Below are positions 7,076-12,900 of a DNA stretch of 12,900 bases, piece by piece. The DNA comes from Chloroflexi bacterium RBG_16_56_11. GTDB lineage: Bacteria > Chloroflexota > Dehalococcoidia > Dehalococcoidales > RBG-16-60-22. Every line of letters begins with the position of its first letter. Position 1 is the stretch's first letter. The stretch is taken from contig MGNQ01000044.1 in assembly GCA_001796865.1 (NCBI GenBank), positions 1,719-14,618 on the forward strand, given 5' to 3'. The position numbers and the translations under genes are program-made. The notes below the pieces were generated by a model. It was not told where the DNA came from, searched no databases, and saw nothing but the letters and a program-made list of their open reading frames with translations.

Positions 7076-7175
7076 CACTGTCTTTCAGGCCGATAGACCT
7101 CGTGCCCTCCTGGAGTTTATGACCTGCCGCTGACCCGACTTCCGCTTTCTTACTCTTTGCGCTGTATTATGCCTA

Positions 7176-7184
7176 TGTTAGAAT
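7176..7184 (+). promoter_or_regulatory. Extended -10 promoter of uvrC
   Basis: TGTTAGAAT (7176-7184) is an extended -10 element (TG, one base, TAGAAT). Upstream TTTGCG (7156-7161, 17-base spacer) is a poor -35, as expected for extended -10 promoters. The start would be near 7191, giving a leader of about 20 bases with AGGAG (7200-7204), 7 bases before ATG 7212. Confidence 0.65.
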
Positions 7185-7211
7185 AGTTGTGGAAAGGGCA
7201 GGAGAACCAGA

Positions 7212-9038
7212 ATGGCCGGTAACCTGGTCGAAGACCAGCTAAAAAGATTACCGCATAGCCCCGGCGTTTACCTTATGCGTGACGCCCGGGGTACGATCAT
7301 TTACGTTGGGAAAGCCACCAGCCTGCACAACCGCGTCAGGTCTTACTTCCAGTCGGCCCAACAGCTCACCCCCAAGGTCCAGCGCATGGTCTCGCAGATA
7401 GCCGATATCGACTTTTACGTGGCCACTTCCGAGCAGGAAGCCCTCATCATGGAGCTGAACTTCATCAAGCAATACCATCCACGCTATAACGTCCATCTCA
7501 AGGACGATAAGACCTTCCCCTATTTGAAAGTTGCTGTTAACGAAGACTGGCCGCGGGTCGTTGTCACCCGCCGCTACGAGCAGGACGGCGGACGCTATTT
7601 CGGTCCCTTCGCCAGCGCCCGCTCGGTGAAACAGACCCTGCGCGTCATCCAGCGCCTTTTCCCTTTCCGTGTTTGCTCCAAAGATATCAACGGAAAAGCT
7701 CCCCGGCCCTGTCTTGAGCACTACCTGGGTCACTGCCTGGCCCCCTGCGCCGGCTGGACGGACCGCCAGGAATACGCGCAGGTCATTAAAGAGGTCATCC
7801 TTTTTCTCGAAGGCAAGCAGGAAAGGGTATTGCGCGAACTCAGGATGAGGATGAATCGGGCCTCCGGGGAGCTGGACTACGAAAGGGCCGCCTTGCTACG
7901 TGATCAGATTCAGTCCATCCAGGACGTTATCGAGGGTGAAAAGGTGGCGGCGGTGATTCGCGGCGAGGAAGACGTCATCGCTTTCGTCCAGGACGTCGAC
8001 CAGGCCTACGTGCAGGTGCTTTTCATACGCAGCAGCAAGCTGACCGGTCGCGAAAGTTTCCTCCTCCAGGGTACCCGCGAGGAAGAGCCTCGCGAAATCA
8101 TGACCAGCTTCGTCAAACAGTATTACTCTTCCTGTCCCCAGATCCCGCCACTGCTGCTGCTGCAATACCCGGTGGAAGACAAGCCTGTCATCAAAGATTG
8201 GCTGAAAAGCCGGCGTGGCGCCGGTGTCGATATCCGCGTCCCGCGACGGGGCGTGAAAAAAAAGCTGATAGAAATCGCTGCCGAGAATGCCCGCCAGGGA
8301 CTGGACCAGCTCAAGATAAGGGAGCTAGCGGCCCCGAAGGAAACTGACGGCGCCCTGGCCGAGCTCGCCCGGGAGCTCAGTCTGAAGAGACCGCCCCTGC
8401 GCATCGAAGCCTACGATATCTCCAATATCCAGGGCAGCTCCGCCGTGGGCAGCCTGGTCGTCTTCGAAAAAGGCAAACCGAAACCGGCCCATTACCGCCG
8501 ATTCAAAATCAAGACCGTGGCCGGGGCCAACGACTACGCCATGCTGGAGGAAGTCCTGCGGAGGCGTTTCAAACGCACTCAGAAGGTCGAGGCTGAAGGC
8601 GCTGATACCTGGGCGATAGTGCCCGACCTGGTTCTTATCGACGGCGGCAAGGGACAGCTCAACGCGGCGCTAGCCGTCCTCGGGGAAATGAAAAGCGACG
8701 TCCCCGCGGTCGGCCTCGCCAAGGAAAACGAGGAGATTTTCCTGCCCCGTCGGAAAGAGCCGCTGGTGCTGCCGAAGACTTCCCCGGCCTTGCAACTTTT
8801 ACAACGCGTCCGTGACGAGGCCCACCGCTTCGCCATCAGCTACTTTTCCAGCCTGCACCGCCGCCAGGCCTTCACTTCAGCCCTGGATACCATCCCGGGT
8901 ATCGGTCCCCGGCGGAAAAGCGCCCTGCTCCGCCAGTTCGGCTCCGTGCAGAAAATCCGGGATGCTTCAGTCGAGGAGCTGATGGCTGCCACCGGCATGA
9001 GCAGCGAACAAGCCGGCAAAATCAAGGAGTATCTTTAA
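7212..9038 (+). CDS. uvrC: Excinuclease ABC subunit C
   Basis: UvrC makes the two incisions around a DNA lesion in nucleotide excision repair, together with UvrA and UvrB. This 608-residue protein is full length. The N-terminal GIY-YIG nuclease domain, which makes the 3' cut, shows GVY (18-20), YVG (31-33) and R41. A cysteine set C155, C167, C175 and C179 has the spacing of the iron-sulphur ligands described for E. coli UvrC. The UVR motif that contacts UvrB is at about 212-240 (ELDYERAALLRDQI). The RNase H-like domain, which makes the 5' cut, has D402 (YDISN), D477 (LIDGGKG) and H538 (RDEAHRF). The C-terminal helix-hairpin-helix is at about 555-608 (IPGIGPRRKSALLRQFG). The gene stands alone with its own promoter; uvrA and uvrB are not in the window. 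Confidence 0.98.
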   Translation: MAGNLVEDQLKRLPHSPGVYLMRDARGTIIYVGKATSLHNRVRSYFQSAQQLTPKVQRMVSQIADIDFYVATSEQEALIMELNFIKQYHPRYNVHLKDDKTFPYLKVAVNEDWPRVVVTRRYEQDGGRYFGPFASARSVKQTLRVIQRLFPFRVCSKDINGKAPRPCLEHYLGHCLAPCAGWTDRQEYAQVIKEVILFLEGKQERVLRELRMRMNRASGELDYERAALLRDQIQSIQDVIEGEKVAAVIRGEEDVIAFVQDVDQAYVQVLFIRSSKLTGRESFLLQGTREEEPREIMTSFVKQYYSSCPQIPPLLLLQYPVEDKPVIKDWLKSRRGAGVDIRVPRRGVKKKLIEIAAENARQGLDQLKIRELAAPKETDGALAELARELSLKRPPLRIEAYDISNIQGSSAVGSLVVFEKGKPKPAHYRRFKIKTVAGANDYAMLEEVLRRRFKRTQKVEAEGADTWAIVPDLVLIDGGKGQLNAALAVLGEMKSDVPAVGLAKENEEIFLPRRKEPLVLPKTSPALQLLQRVRDEAHRFAISYFSSLHRRQAFTSALDTIPGIGPRRKSALLRQFGSVQKIRDASVEELMAATGMSSEQAGKIKEYL

Positions 9039-9070
9039 AGGTAGCCGGCCATATCCGAAGCTATCATTAA

Positions 9071-9097
9071 ACGTCATTCCCGCTTTCGCGGGAATCC
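9071..9097. repeat. Short palindrome of a dispersed-repeat type
   Basis: ATTCCCGC (9076-9083), TTTC, GCGGGAAT (9088-9095) forms a perfect 8-bp stem, framed by CGTC on the left and CC on the right. The string GTCATTCCCGC...GCGGGAATCC is a well-known kind of intergenic repeat in many bacteria. It sits between the convergent uvrC and DUF72 genes and has no T tract on either side. It may act as a weak two-way transcript end, but its repeat status needs the whole genome. Confidence 0.6.
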
Positions 9098-9111
9098 AGA
9101 AAAAGTGATTT

Positions 9112-9834
9112 TCATTTCTCCAGATAATCCCGTATAGTCAACGCGTTTTTTAACGCGAAACCACCGATGTCGTTATTAAAATAGATATATACCGATTCCA
9201 GTCCCTTTGTTAGCGCTTTTATCTTCCCGGCCCAGTCGGTAAGCTCGCTATCCGTGTAGTCCCCGGAATAAAGCCCGTCGTGCCCGTGAAAGCGTATGTA
9301 GGCGAAATCGGCCGTGGCCTTCAACGGCGAAGTCAGGCGCGGCATATCAAAAACGCAGAAACCTGCCTTGTATTGTGCCAGAATATCGAAAATCCGGTCG
9401 TCGAACCATGACGGGTGCCGGAACTCAAAAGCGTGCTTCAAAGCGAGTGGCAATTTTTTCAGGAAAGCTACCAGCGTCTCATCGTCGCGGCGCAGGCCGG
9501 GCGGCAGCTGGTAGAGAAGCGGGCCTTGCTTATCGTGTAGTAGGGCTGCCCTTGACATAAAGTTACCTATGGCTTCATCGCAGTCCTTGAGCCGCTTGAT
9601 ATGGGTAATGAACCGGCTCACCTTTATCGCGAAGACAAATCCCGGCGGAGAAGAAGCGTACCAGTTCTTTAAGGCTGACTCAGTTGGCAGGCGGTAAAAT
9701 GTGCTGTTCAGCTCCAGCGTCATAAAGGTACGGGCGTAATATTCCAGCCATTGCGACCTGGGCAGTTTCTCCGGGTAGAAACGCCCCCGCCAGTCGTCAT
9801 AGTGCCAGCCGGAAGTACCCACGTAATATTTCAC
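9112..9834 (-). CDS. DUF72 family protein (YecE-like)
   Basis: This is a 240-residue soluble protein of the DUF72 family, which has a TIM-barrel-like fold and no settled function. Conserved family blocks are visible in order: VGTSGWHYDDW near the N-terminus, LELNSTFYRLP, FAIKVSRFITH with a following RL, GPLLYQLPP, EFRHPSW, YIRFHGHDG and VYIYFNND near the C-terminus. The start is GTG (9834-9832) with GGGGAGGTG (9852-9844) upstream, and the stop is TGA at 9114-9112. It is convergent with uvrC and divergent from the HAD pair. Being next to a repair gene is not evidence of a repair role. Confidence 0.93.
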   Translation of the reverse strand: MKYYVGTSGWHYDDWRGRFYPEKLPRSQWLEYYARTFMTLELNSTFYRLPTESALKNWYASSPPGFVFAIKVSRFITHIKRLKDCDEAIGNFMSRAALLHDKQGPLLYQLPPGLRRDDETLVAFLKKLPLALKHAFEFRHPSWFDDRIFDILAQYKAGFCVFDMPRLTSPLKATADFAYIRFHGHDGLYSGDYTDSELTDWAGKIKALTKGLESVYIYFNNDIGGFALKNALTIRDYLEK

Positions 9835-9856
9835 CGGTCAGCGCACCTCCCCGGTA

Positions 9857-9885
9857 ATTCTAACACCGGTCCGTTACGCTGCCAA
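9857..9885 (-). promoter_or_regulatory. Promoter of the DUF72 gene
   Basis: On the minus strand TTGGCA (9885-9880), 17 bases, then TAGAAT (9862-9857), preceded by TG (9865-9864), make a strong extended -10 promoter. The 9-mer TGTTAGAAT is the same as in the uvrC promoter. Transcription would start near 9850, just at the ribosome binding site. Confidence 0.72.
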
Positions 9886-9895
9886 CCCCGCACCC

Positions 9896-9924
9896 TTGAC
9901 CGTTACGGGGCAATCCGATATATT
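9896..9924 (+). promoter_or_regulatory. Promoter of the HAD phosphatase pair
   Basis: TTGACC (9896-9901), a 17-base spacer and TATATT (9919-9924) each differ from consensus at one position. The leader of about 33 bases carries AAGGAG (9947-9952), 11 bases before GTG 9964. Its -35 box is 10 bases from the -35 box of the divergent DUF72 promoter. Confidence 0.75.
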
Positions 9925-9963
9925 GGATTTGAACCCACGATACGTAAAGGAGACTATTACAGA

Positions 9964-10626
9964 GTGCCGATCACCGTGCAATGTGATTTCGATGGGACGA
10001 TTACGGAAGGCGAGGTGAGTCACCTGCTGCTGGACAGGTTCGCGGAGGGTGACTGGCGCAGGGAAGTCAAACTATTCGAAAGTGGTGAAATATCAGTCGC
10101 TACGTGCATGAAGCGAGCTTTTGCCATGGTAAAGGCCGACGAGAGCACCATCACTAATTTTATCCTCAACAGCGACCGTTGGAAATTCCGGCCCGGTTTC
10201 AACGGGCTGTACGATTACTGCCTCAAAAAAGGCTTCCGCTTCGTCATCGTCAGCAACGGTCTCACCTTTTATATTAAAGCTATCCTGGGTAGCATTGGCG
10301 TTGACGATATCGAGATAATCGCTGCCCGCAGTCGGAGCAGTTCCCGGGGTATGCTGTTGCAATACCCCGGCCCGGACGGCCGAGAAACGGACTCCGACTT
10401 TAAGGAGGAGTACACCCGTTACCTGGAGAAACAGGGTTACCGGGTTGTCTGCCTGGGGGACAGTATCTCGGATATTTTCACCGCCCGCCGCGCCTACCGC
10501 GTCTTTGCCACCGGCGCCCTCCGGGAGCATTGCCGGCGAGAGAAAATCGCCTTTACGCCTTTTAAGGACTTCGGCGAAGTTGTCCGGGGACTGGAAAAAC
10601 TCCCCGAGGAGCCATCGGGATTATGA
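9964..10626 (+). CDS. HAD-IB family phosphatase, MtnX-like (first of a tandem pair)
   Basis: This is a 220-residue haloacid dehalogenase-superfamily protein of the phosphoserine phosphatase / MtnX branch. Motif I is DFDGTIT, with nucleophile D8 and acid D10. Motif II is the serine in VSNGL (S97). A candidate motif III lysine is K147 (DFKEEY). Motif IV is GDSISD (D166, D170). The cap region lies between motifs I and II (about 15-80). MtnX acts in methionine salvage, but no other mtn gene is near, so the substrate is open. I chose GTG 9964 because AAGGAG precedes it and the frame upstream runs through the promoter and into the DUF72 gene. It overlaps the next gene by four bases (ATGA), so the two are translationally coupled. 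Confidence 0.87.
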   Translation: MPITVQCDFDGTITEGEVSHLLLDRFAEGDWRREVKLFESGEISVATCMKRAFAMVKADESTITNFILNSDRWKFRPGFNGLYDYCLKKGFRFVIVSNGLTFYIKAILGSIGVDDIEIIAARSRSSSRGMLLQYPGPDGRETDSDFKEEYTRYLEKQGYRVVCLGDSISDIFTARRAYRVFATGALREHCRREKIAFTPFKDFGEVVRGLEKLPEEPSGL

Positions 10627-11273
10627 AAAAGGCCGTGCAGATGGACTTCGACGGCACTGTGACCATAGAAGATGTGAGTTACCTCCTCCTCGATGAATAC
10701 GCCAGCGACCGGTGGCGGCACTACCTCGAAAAATATACCGCCAGCCGGATGTCCGTCGGGGCCTTCAGCAGGATAGTCTTCGGCATGATAACGTCCGACG
10801 AAAAGACGTTGACCGATTTCGTCAGGCGCAGCGACCACATAAAAATCAAGCCAGGTTTAAAAGACTTTTTAGACTATTGTAAAAATAAAGGCGTCAGGGT
10901 CGTTATCGTCAGCCACGGGCTAATGTTTTATATTAATACCATCCTGGCAGGACTGGGCATATCCGGCGTCGAGGTCCACGCCGCGGAGAACGATTTCCAT
11001 CCCGGAGGCATGAAGGTCCGGTATATCGGTCCGGACGGCGCCGAGATGGACACCGGCTTTAAAGAGGCCTATACCGTCTGGCTCAAAAATATGGGATACG
11101 ATGTTATCTATATCGGGGACGGCGCCTCGGATATCTACTCCTGCCGGAAGGCTGCCCATATTTTCGCTACGGGTACGCTTCTGGAACTCTGTCGTACGGA
11201 AAAGTTATTCTGCGCGCCTTTTAGCGATTTCTTTGATGTCATCCGTGGCCTGGAGCCCCTGTTGATAAGCTAG
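10623..11273 (+). CDS. HAD-IB family phosphatase, MtnX-like (second of a tandem pair)
   Basis: This 216-residue paralogue of the preceding gene is about 46% identical to it over 207 ungapped positions by my own hand count. Motif I (DFDGTVT; D8, D10), motif II (VSHGL; S97), the candidate lysine K147 (GFKEAY) and motif IV (GDGASD; D166, D170) are all kept at the same residue numbers. Differences near the active site are N to H after the motif II serine and S to G within motif IV. The cap region (about 15-75) is where the two differ most, which suggests different substrates. Its ATG overlaps the stop of the first gene, and GAGGAG (10606-10611) serves as ribosome binding site. A palindrome follows the stop directly. 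Confidence 0.87.
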   Translation: MKKAVQMDFDGTVTIEDVSYLLLDEYASDRWRHYLEKYTASRMSVGAFSRIVFGMITSDEKTLTDFVRRSDHIKIKPGLKDFLDYCKNKGVRVVIVSHGLMFYINTILAGLGISGVEVHAAENDFHPGGMKVRYIGPDGAEMDTGFKEAYTVWLKNMGYDVIYIGDGASDIYSCRKAAHIFATGTLLELCRTEKLFCAPFSDFFDVIRGLEPLLIS

Positions 11274-11274
11274 T

Positions 11275-11299
11275 CCCTTCTCCCTTGAGGGGAGAAGGG
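11275..11299. repeat. Palindrome after the HAD pair, dispersed-repeat type
   Basis: CCCTTCTCCC (11275-11284), TTGAG, GGGAGAAGGG (11290-11299) makes a perfect 10-bp stem that starts two bases after the stop codon. It continues as CAGGATGAGGGTGA, an arrangement common in dispersed intergenic repeats of many bacteria. There is no T run, so it is not a typical terminator, though it could protect or end the transcript. Confidence 0.6.
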
Positions 11300-11366
11300 C
11301 AGGATGAGGGTGAAATGCGTTTCCCAGGCGCAACACCCCGATAACGTTAGCCTGGTTACGAGCGTG

Positions 11367-12140
11367 TCATCCCGTTCTCAATGTAATCCCTATCGGGCAA
11401 TGGTCCGAGCCCATCACGTCGGACTCGATAAAGCCCCCCGTAACGGACGGCAGCAGGTTCTCGCTCACGAAAAAGTAGTCGATTCTCCAGCCCACATTCC
11501 TCGCTCGCGCCCCGGTTTTGATGTCCCACCAGGTGTACTGGTTCGGTTCCTGGTGGAAGTGGCGGAACGTGTCCACGTAGCCGTGGGTGATAAATATATC
11601 TATCCAGGCCCGTTCCTCGGGCAAAAATCCGGATACCTTGCTGTTTTCCTTGGGCCGGGCGATGTCGATTTCTTTATGGGCCGTGTTGACGTCACCGCAT
11701 ATGACCAGTCTTTTACCGGCCGATTTTAGAGCGTCCGCATAGTCCAGAAAAACGTCATAGAACTTCATCTTATACCTCAGACGCTCCGGGCCCTGCTTAC
11801 CGTTGGGGAAATAGACGTTGAACAGGGTAAAATCAGCGTATTCGGCGATAATCACGCGGCCCTCGACATCGAATTTGCTATCGAAATCATACCGGAGATT
11901 CAACGGCTCCATCTTCGAAAAAAGCGCCACGCCGCCGTGACCCTTCCTCTCTGGCGAGTTCCAGTAGGTATGGTAGCCCGGCGGCACCCGCAGGTCGGTA
12001 TTTACCTGGTCCGGATGTACCTTGGTCTCCTGGAGACAGAGCACGTCCGGCGTGTCTCTGGCCAGCCATTCGAAAAATCCCTTTCGCGTCAGCGCCCTGA
12101 TTCCGTTGACGTTCCAGGATAGCAGCCGTATCTCTCCCAT
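11367..12140 (-). CDS. xth: Exonuclease III-type AP endonuclease
   Basis: This is a 257-residue member of the ExoIII branch of the exonuclease-endonuclease-phosphatase superfamily. Such enzymes cut DNA at abasic sites and trim 3' blocked ends in base excision repair. Expected residues are visible: N10 (SWNVNGIRA), E38 (CLQETK), Y110 (NVYFPNG), D150 and N152 (GDVNTAH), D221 (WRIDYFF) and D246-H247 (GSDHCPIG). Length fits a bacterial enzyme with no extra domain. The start ATG (12140-12138) is preceded by AGGAG 7 bases upstream. It is divergent from the transhydroxylase-like gene. Confidence 0.96.
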   Translation of the reverse strand: MGEIRLLSWNVNGIRALTRKGFFEWLARDTPDVLCLQETKVHPDQVNTDLRVPPGYHTYWNSPERKGHGGVALFSKMEPLNLRYDFDSKFDVEGRVIIAEYADFTLFNVYFPNGKQGPERLRYKMKFYDVFLDYADALKSAGKRLVICGDVNTAHKEIDIARPKENSKVSGFLPEERAWIDIFITHGYVDTFRHFHQEPNQYTWWDIKTGARARNVGWRIDYFFVSENLLPSVTGGFIESDVMGSDHCPIGITLRTG

Positions 12141-12154
12141 CTGGATACTCCTGT

Positions 12155-12184
12155 TTGATAAAAGTCGTGTGTATTGATTATACT
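12155..12184 (+). promoter_or_regulatory. Promoter of the transhydroxylase-like gene
   Basis: TTGATA (12155-12160), an 18-base spacer and TATACT (12179-12184) are each one base from consensus. The start near 12191 leaves a leader of about 29 bases with GGAG (12209-12212), 7 bases before GTG 12220. A second TATACT (12199-12204) is less likely to be used, because it would start transcription inside the ribosome binding site. Confidence 0.65.
12177..12182 (-). promoter_or_regulatory. Candidate -10 box of the exonuclease III gene
   Basis: A perfect TATAAT is read on the minus strand (12182-12177), giving a leader of about 30 bases. The -35 region (TAGTAT at a 17-base spacing) is poor. It overlaps the -10 box of the divergent gene. 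Confidence 0.5.
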
Positions 12185-12219
12185 TTTAATACAGCTTTTA
12201 TACTACATGGAGCAAGATT

Positions 12220-12900
12220 GTGGAAAAAATATTCACCAATCTGACGGTCGGCGGGCCGGTTTACGTACATGTCAAGGATGGAAAAATTGTCCGCATATAT
12301 CCTTTGAAGCTGGATGACAGCGATGCCGCCTCCTGGACGATATCCGCCCGGGGCTCCCGGTTCCAGCCGCTGCGCAAGGCCTGCGTCGCCCCGTTTACTC
12401 TGGCGGAAAAAGCGCGTGTCTACTCCGATGCCCGCATAAAGTTCCCTCTGATACGCTCCGACTTCAATCCGGACAGCGCCAGGAATCCGCAAAACCGCGG
12501 CAGGTCTGAGTATAAGCGCATCAGTTGGGACGCGGCCCTGGACATCATTGCCGGCGAGATGAAGAGAATCAGGGAAAAGTACGGCCCGGAAGCCGTGATG
12601 TCCCGCGCCTCGTCGCACCACAACTGGGGCAACGTCGGCTACCGCACCTCGGCCTGGGCCCGTTTTTTCAGCCTCCTCGGGTTCACCGATATCCTGGATA
12701 ACCCGGATAGCTGGGAGGGGTGGCACTGGGGAGCGACCCATGCCTACGGCTTTTTCTGGCGGCTCGGCATGCCGGAACAGTATGACCTCCTTGAAGACGC
12801 CCTGAAAAACACCGAGATGGTGGTGCACTGGGGCAACGACCCCGACACCACCCGCGGCATTTACGGCGGACAGGAATCGGCCCAATGGCGCTACTGGCTA
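12220..12900 (+). CDS. Molybdopterin oxidoreductase, pyrogallol-phloroglucinol transhydroxylase-like large subunit (5' part)
   Basis: The gene runs off the right edge; 227 codons are visible. It belongs to the DMSO reductase superfamily of bis-molybdopterin enzymes and most resembles, from memory, the large subunit of Pelobacter pyrogallol-phloroglucinol transhydroxylase. Shared features are the GGPVYVHVKDGKI start, the YKRISWDAALDII block, SSHHNWGNVGYR (131-142) and NPDSWEGWHWG (161-171). By that alignment H133 and S164 match the active-site histidine and the molybdenum-binding serine, with D163 beside it. There is no N-terminal cysteine motif for an iron-sulphur cluster, which fits this subfamily, whose clusters sit in a separate small subunit. 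No twin-arginine signal is seen, so it is probably cytoplasmic. GTG 12220 follows GGAG by 7 bases; ATG 12207 is in another frame that soon closes. The exact substrate is open. Confidence 0.87.
   Translation, partial: MEKIFTNLTVGGPVYVHVKDGKIVRIYPLKLDDSDAASWTISARGSRFQPLRKACVAPFTLAEKARVYSDARIKFPLIRSDFNPDSARNPQNRGRSEYKRISWDAALDIIAGEMKRIREKYGPEAVMSRASSHHNWGNVGYRTSAWARFFSLLGFTDILDNPDSWEGWHWGATHAYGFFWRLGMPEQYDLLEDALKNTEMVVHWGNDPDTTRGIYGGQESAQWRYWL

Noticed and set aside
9071..9111. Rho-independent terminator of uvrC
   Set aside because: The hairpin is good but no T run follows on either strand.
9751..9963. N-terminal extension of the first HAD protein
   Set aside because: The frame is open, but it covers the DUF72 start and both divergent promoters; the HAD fold begins right after GTG 9964, which has a ribosome binding site.
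11304..11729. Plus-strand frame opposite the exonuclease III gene
   Set aside because: It lies antisense to conserved catalytic parts of the exonuclease III gene and shows no family features.
12178..12885. Minus-strand open frame (235 codons) opposite the transhydroxylase-like gene
   Set aside because: The plus strand encodes a clearly recognisable molybdopterin enzyme; the antisense frame is a by-product of its codon use.

Overview
The window looks like chromosomal DNA of a moderately GC-rich anaerobic bacterium. My best guess is Chloroflexota, class Dehalococcoidia or a close relative. That rests on the combination of a bacterial GH3-family amido synthetase, an archaeal-type winged-helix protein, a 7TM-GGDEF-HD-GYP protein, MtnX-like HAD phosphatases and a transhydroxylase-like molybdenum enzyme. 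It is an inference from gene content, not a database match. Genes are densely packed, no stretch without a gene exceeds about 235 bases, and I see no RNA gene, insertion sequence, prophage gene or CRISPR array.

Layout. (1) 1-820: the 3' end of a type IV prepilin peptidase gene, then a small winged-helix regulator with its own near-consensus promoter and a strong terminator. (2) 821-3186: an AT-rich gap, a small protein with a ribbon-helix-helix-like N-terminus, a gap carrying a nested palindrome, and a GH3-family acyl-acid amido synthetase. (3) 3187-7075: a 1006-residue membrane protein with 7TM, GAF, GAF, GGDEF and HD-GYP regions, translationally coupled to a NarL/LuxR-type response regulator with a degenerate receiver, closed by a strong terminator. 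(4) 7156-9111: uvrC, alone, followed by a dispersed-repeat-type palindrome. (5) 9112-11300: a DUF72 gene on the minus strand, divergent from a coupled pair of paralogous HAD phosphatases that ends in a second palindrome. (6) 11367-12900: an exonuclease III-type AP endonuclease on the minus strand, divergent from the start of a pyrogallol transhydroxylase-like molybdopterin subunit that runs off the window.

How they fit together. Two genes belong to DNA repair (uvrC, exoIII) but they are not linked. The GGDEF/HD-GYP protein and the LuxR-type regulator form one signalling unit that probably ties cyclic di-GMP turnover to transcription. The last gene suggests metabolism of hydroxylated aromatics or another molybdenum-dependent redox reaction.

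The most notable observations are: two genes (432 and 3267) with the same promoter-to-ATG geometry, predicting leaderless mRNAs; the palindrome in front of the GH3 gene; the receiver domain without its acidic pair; the tandem HAD duplication; and the transhydroxylase-like enzyme. I did not find a system that I can call wholly undescribed.
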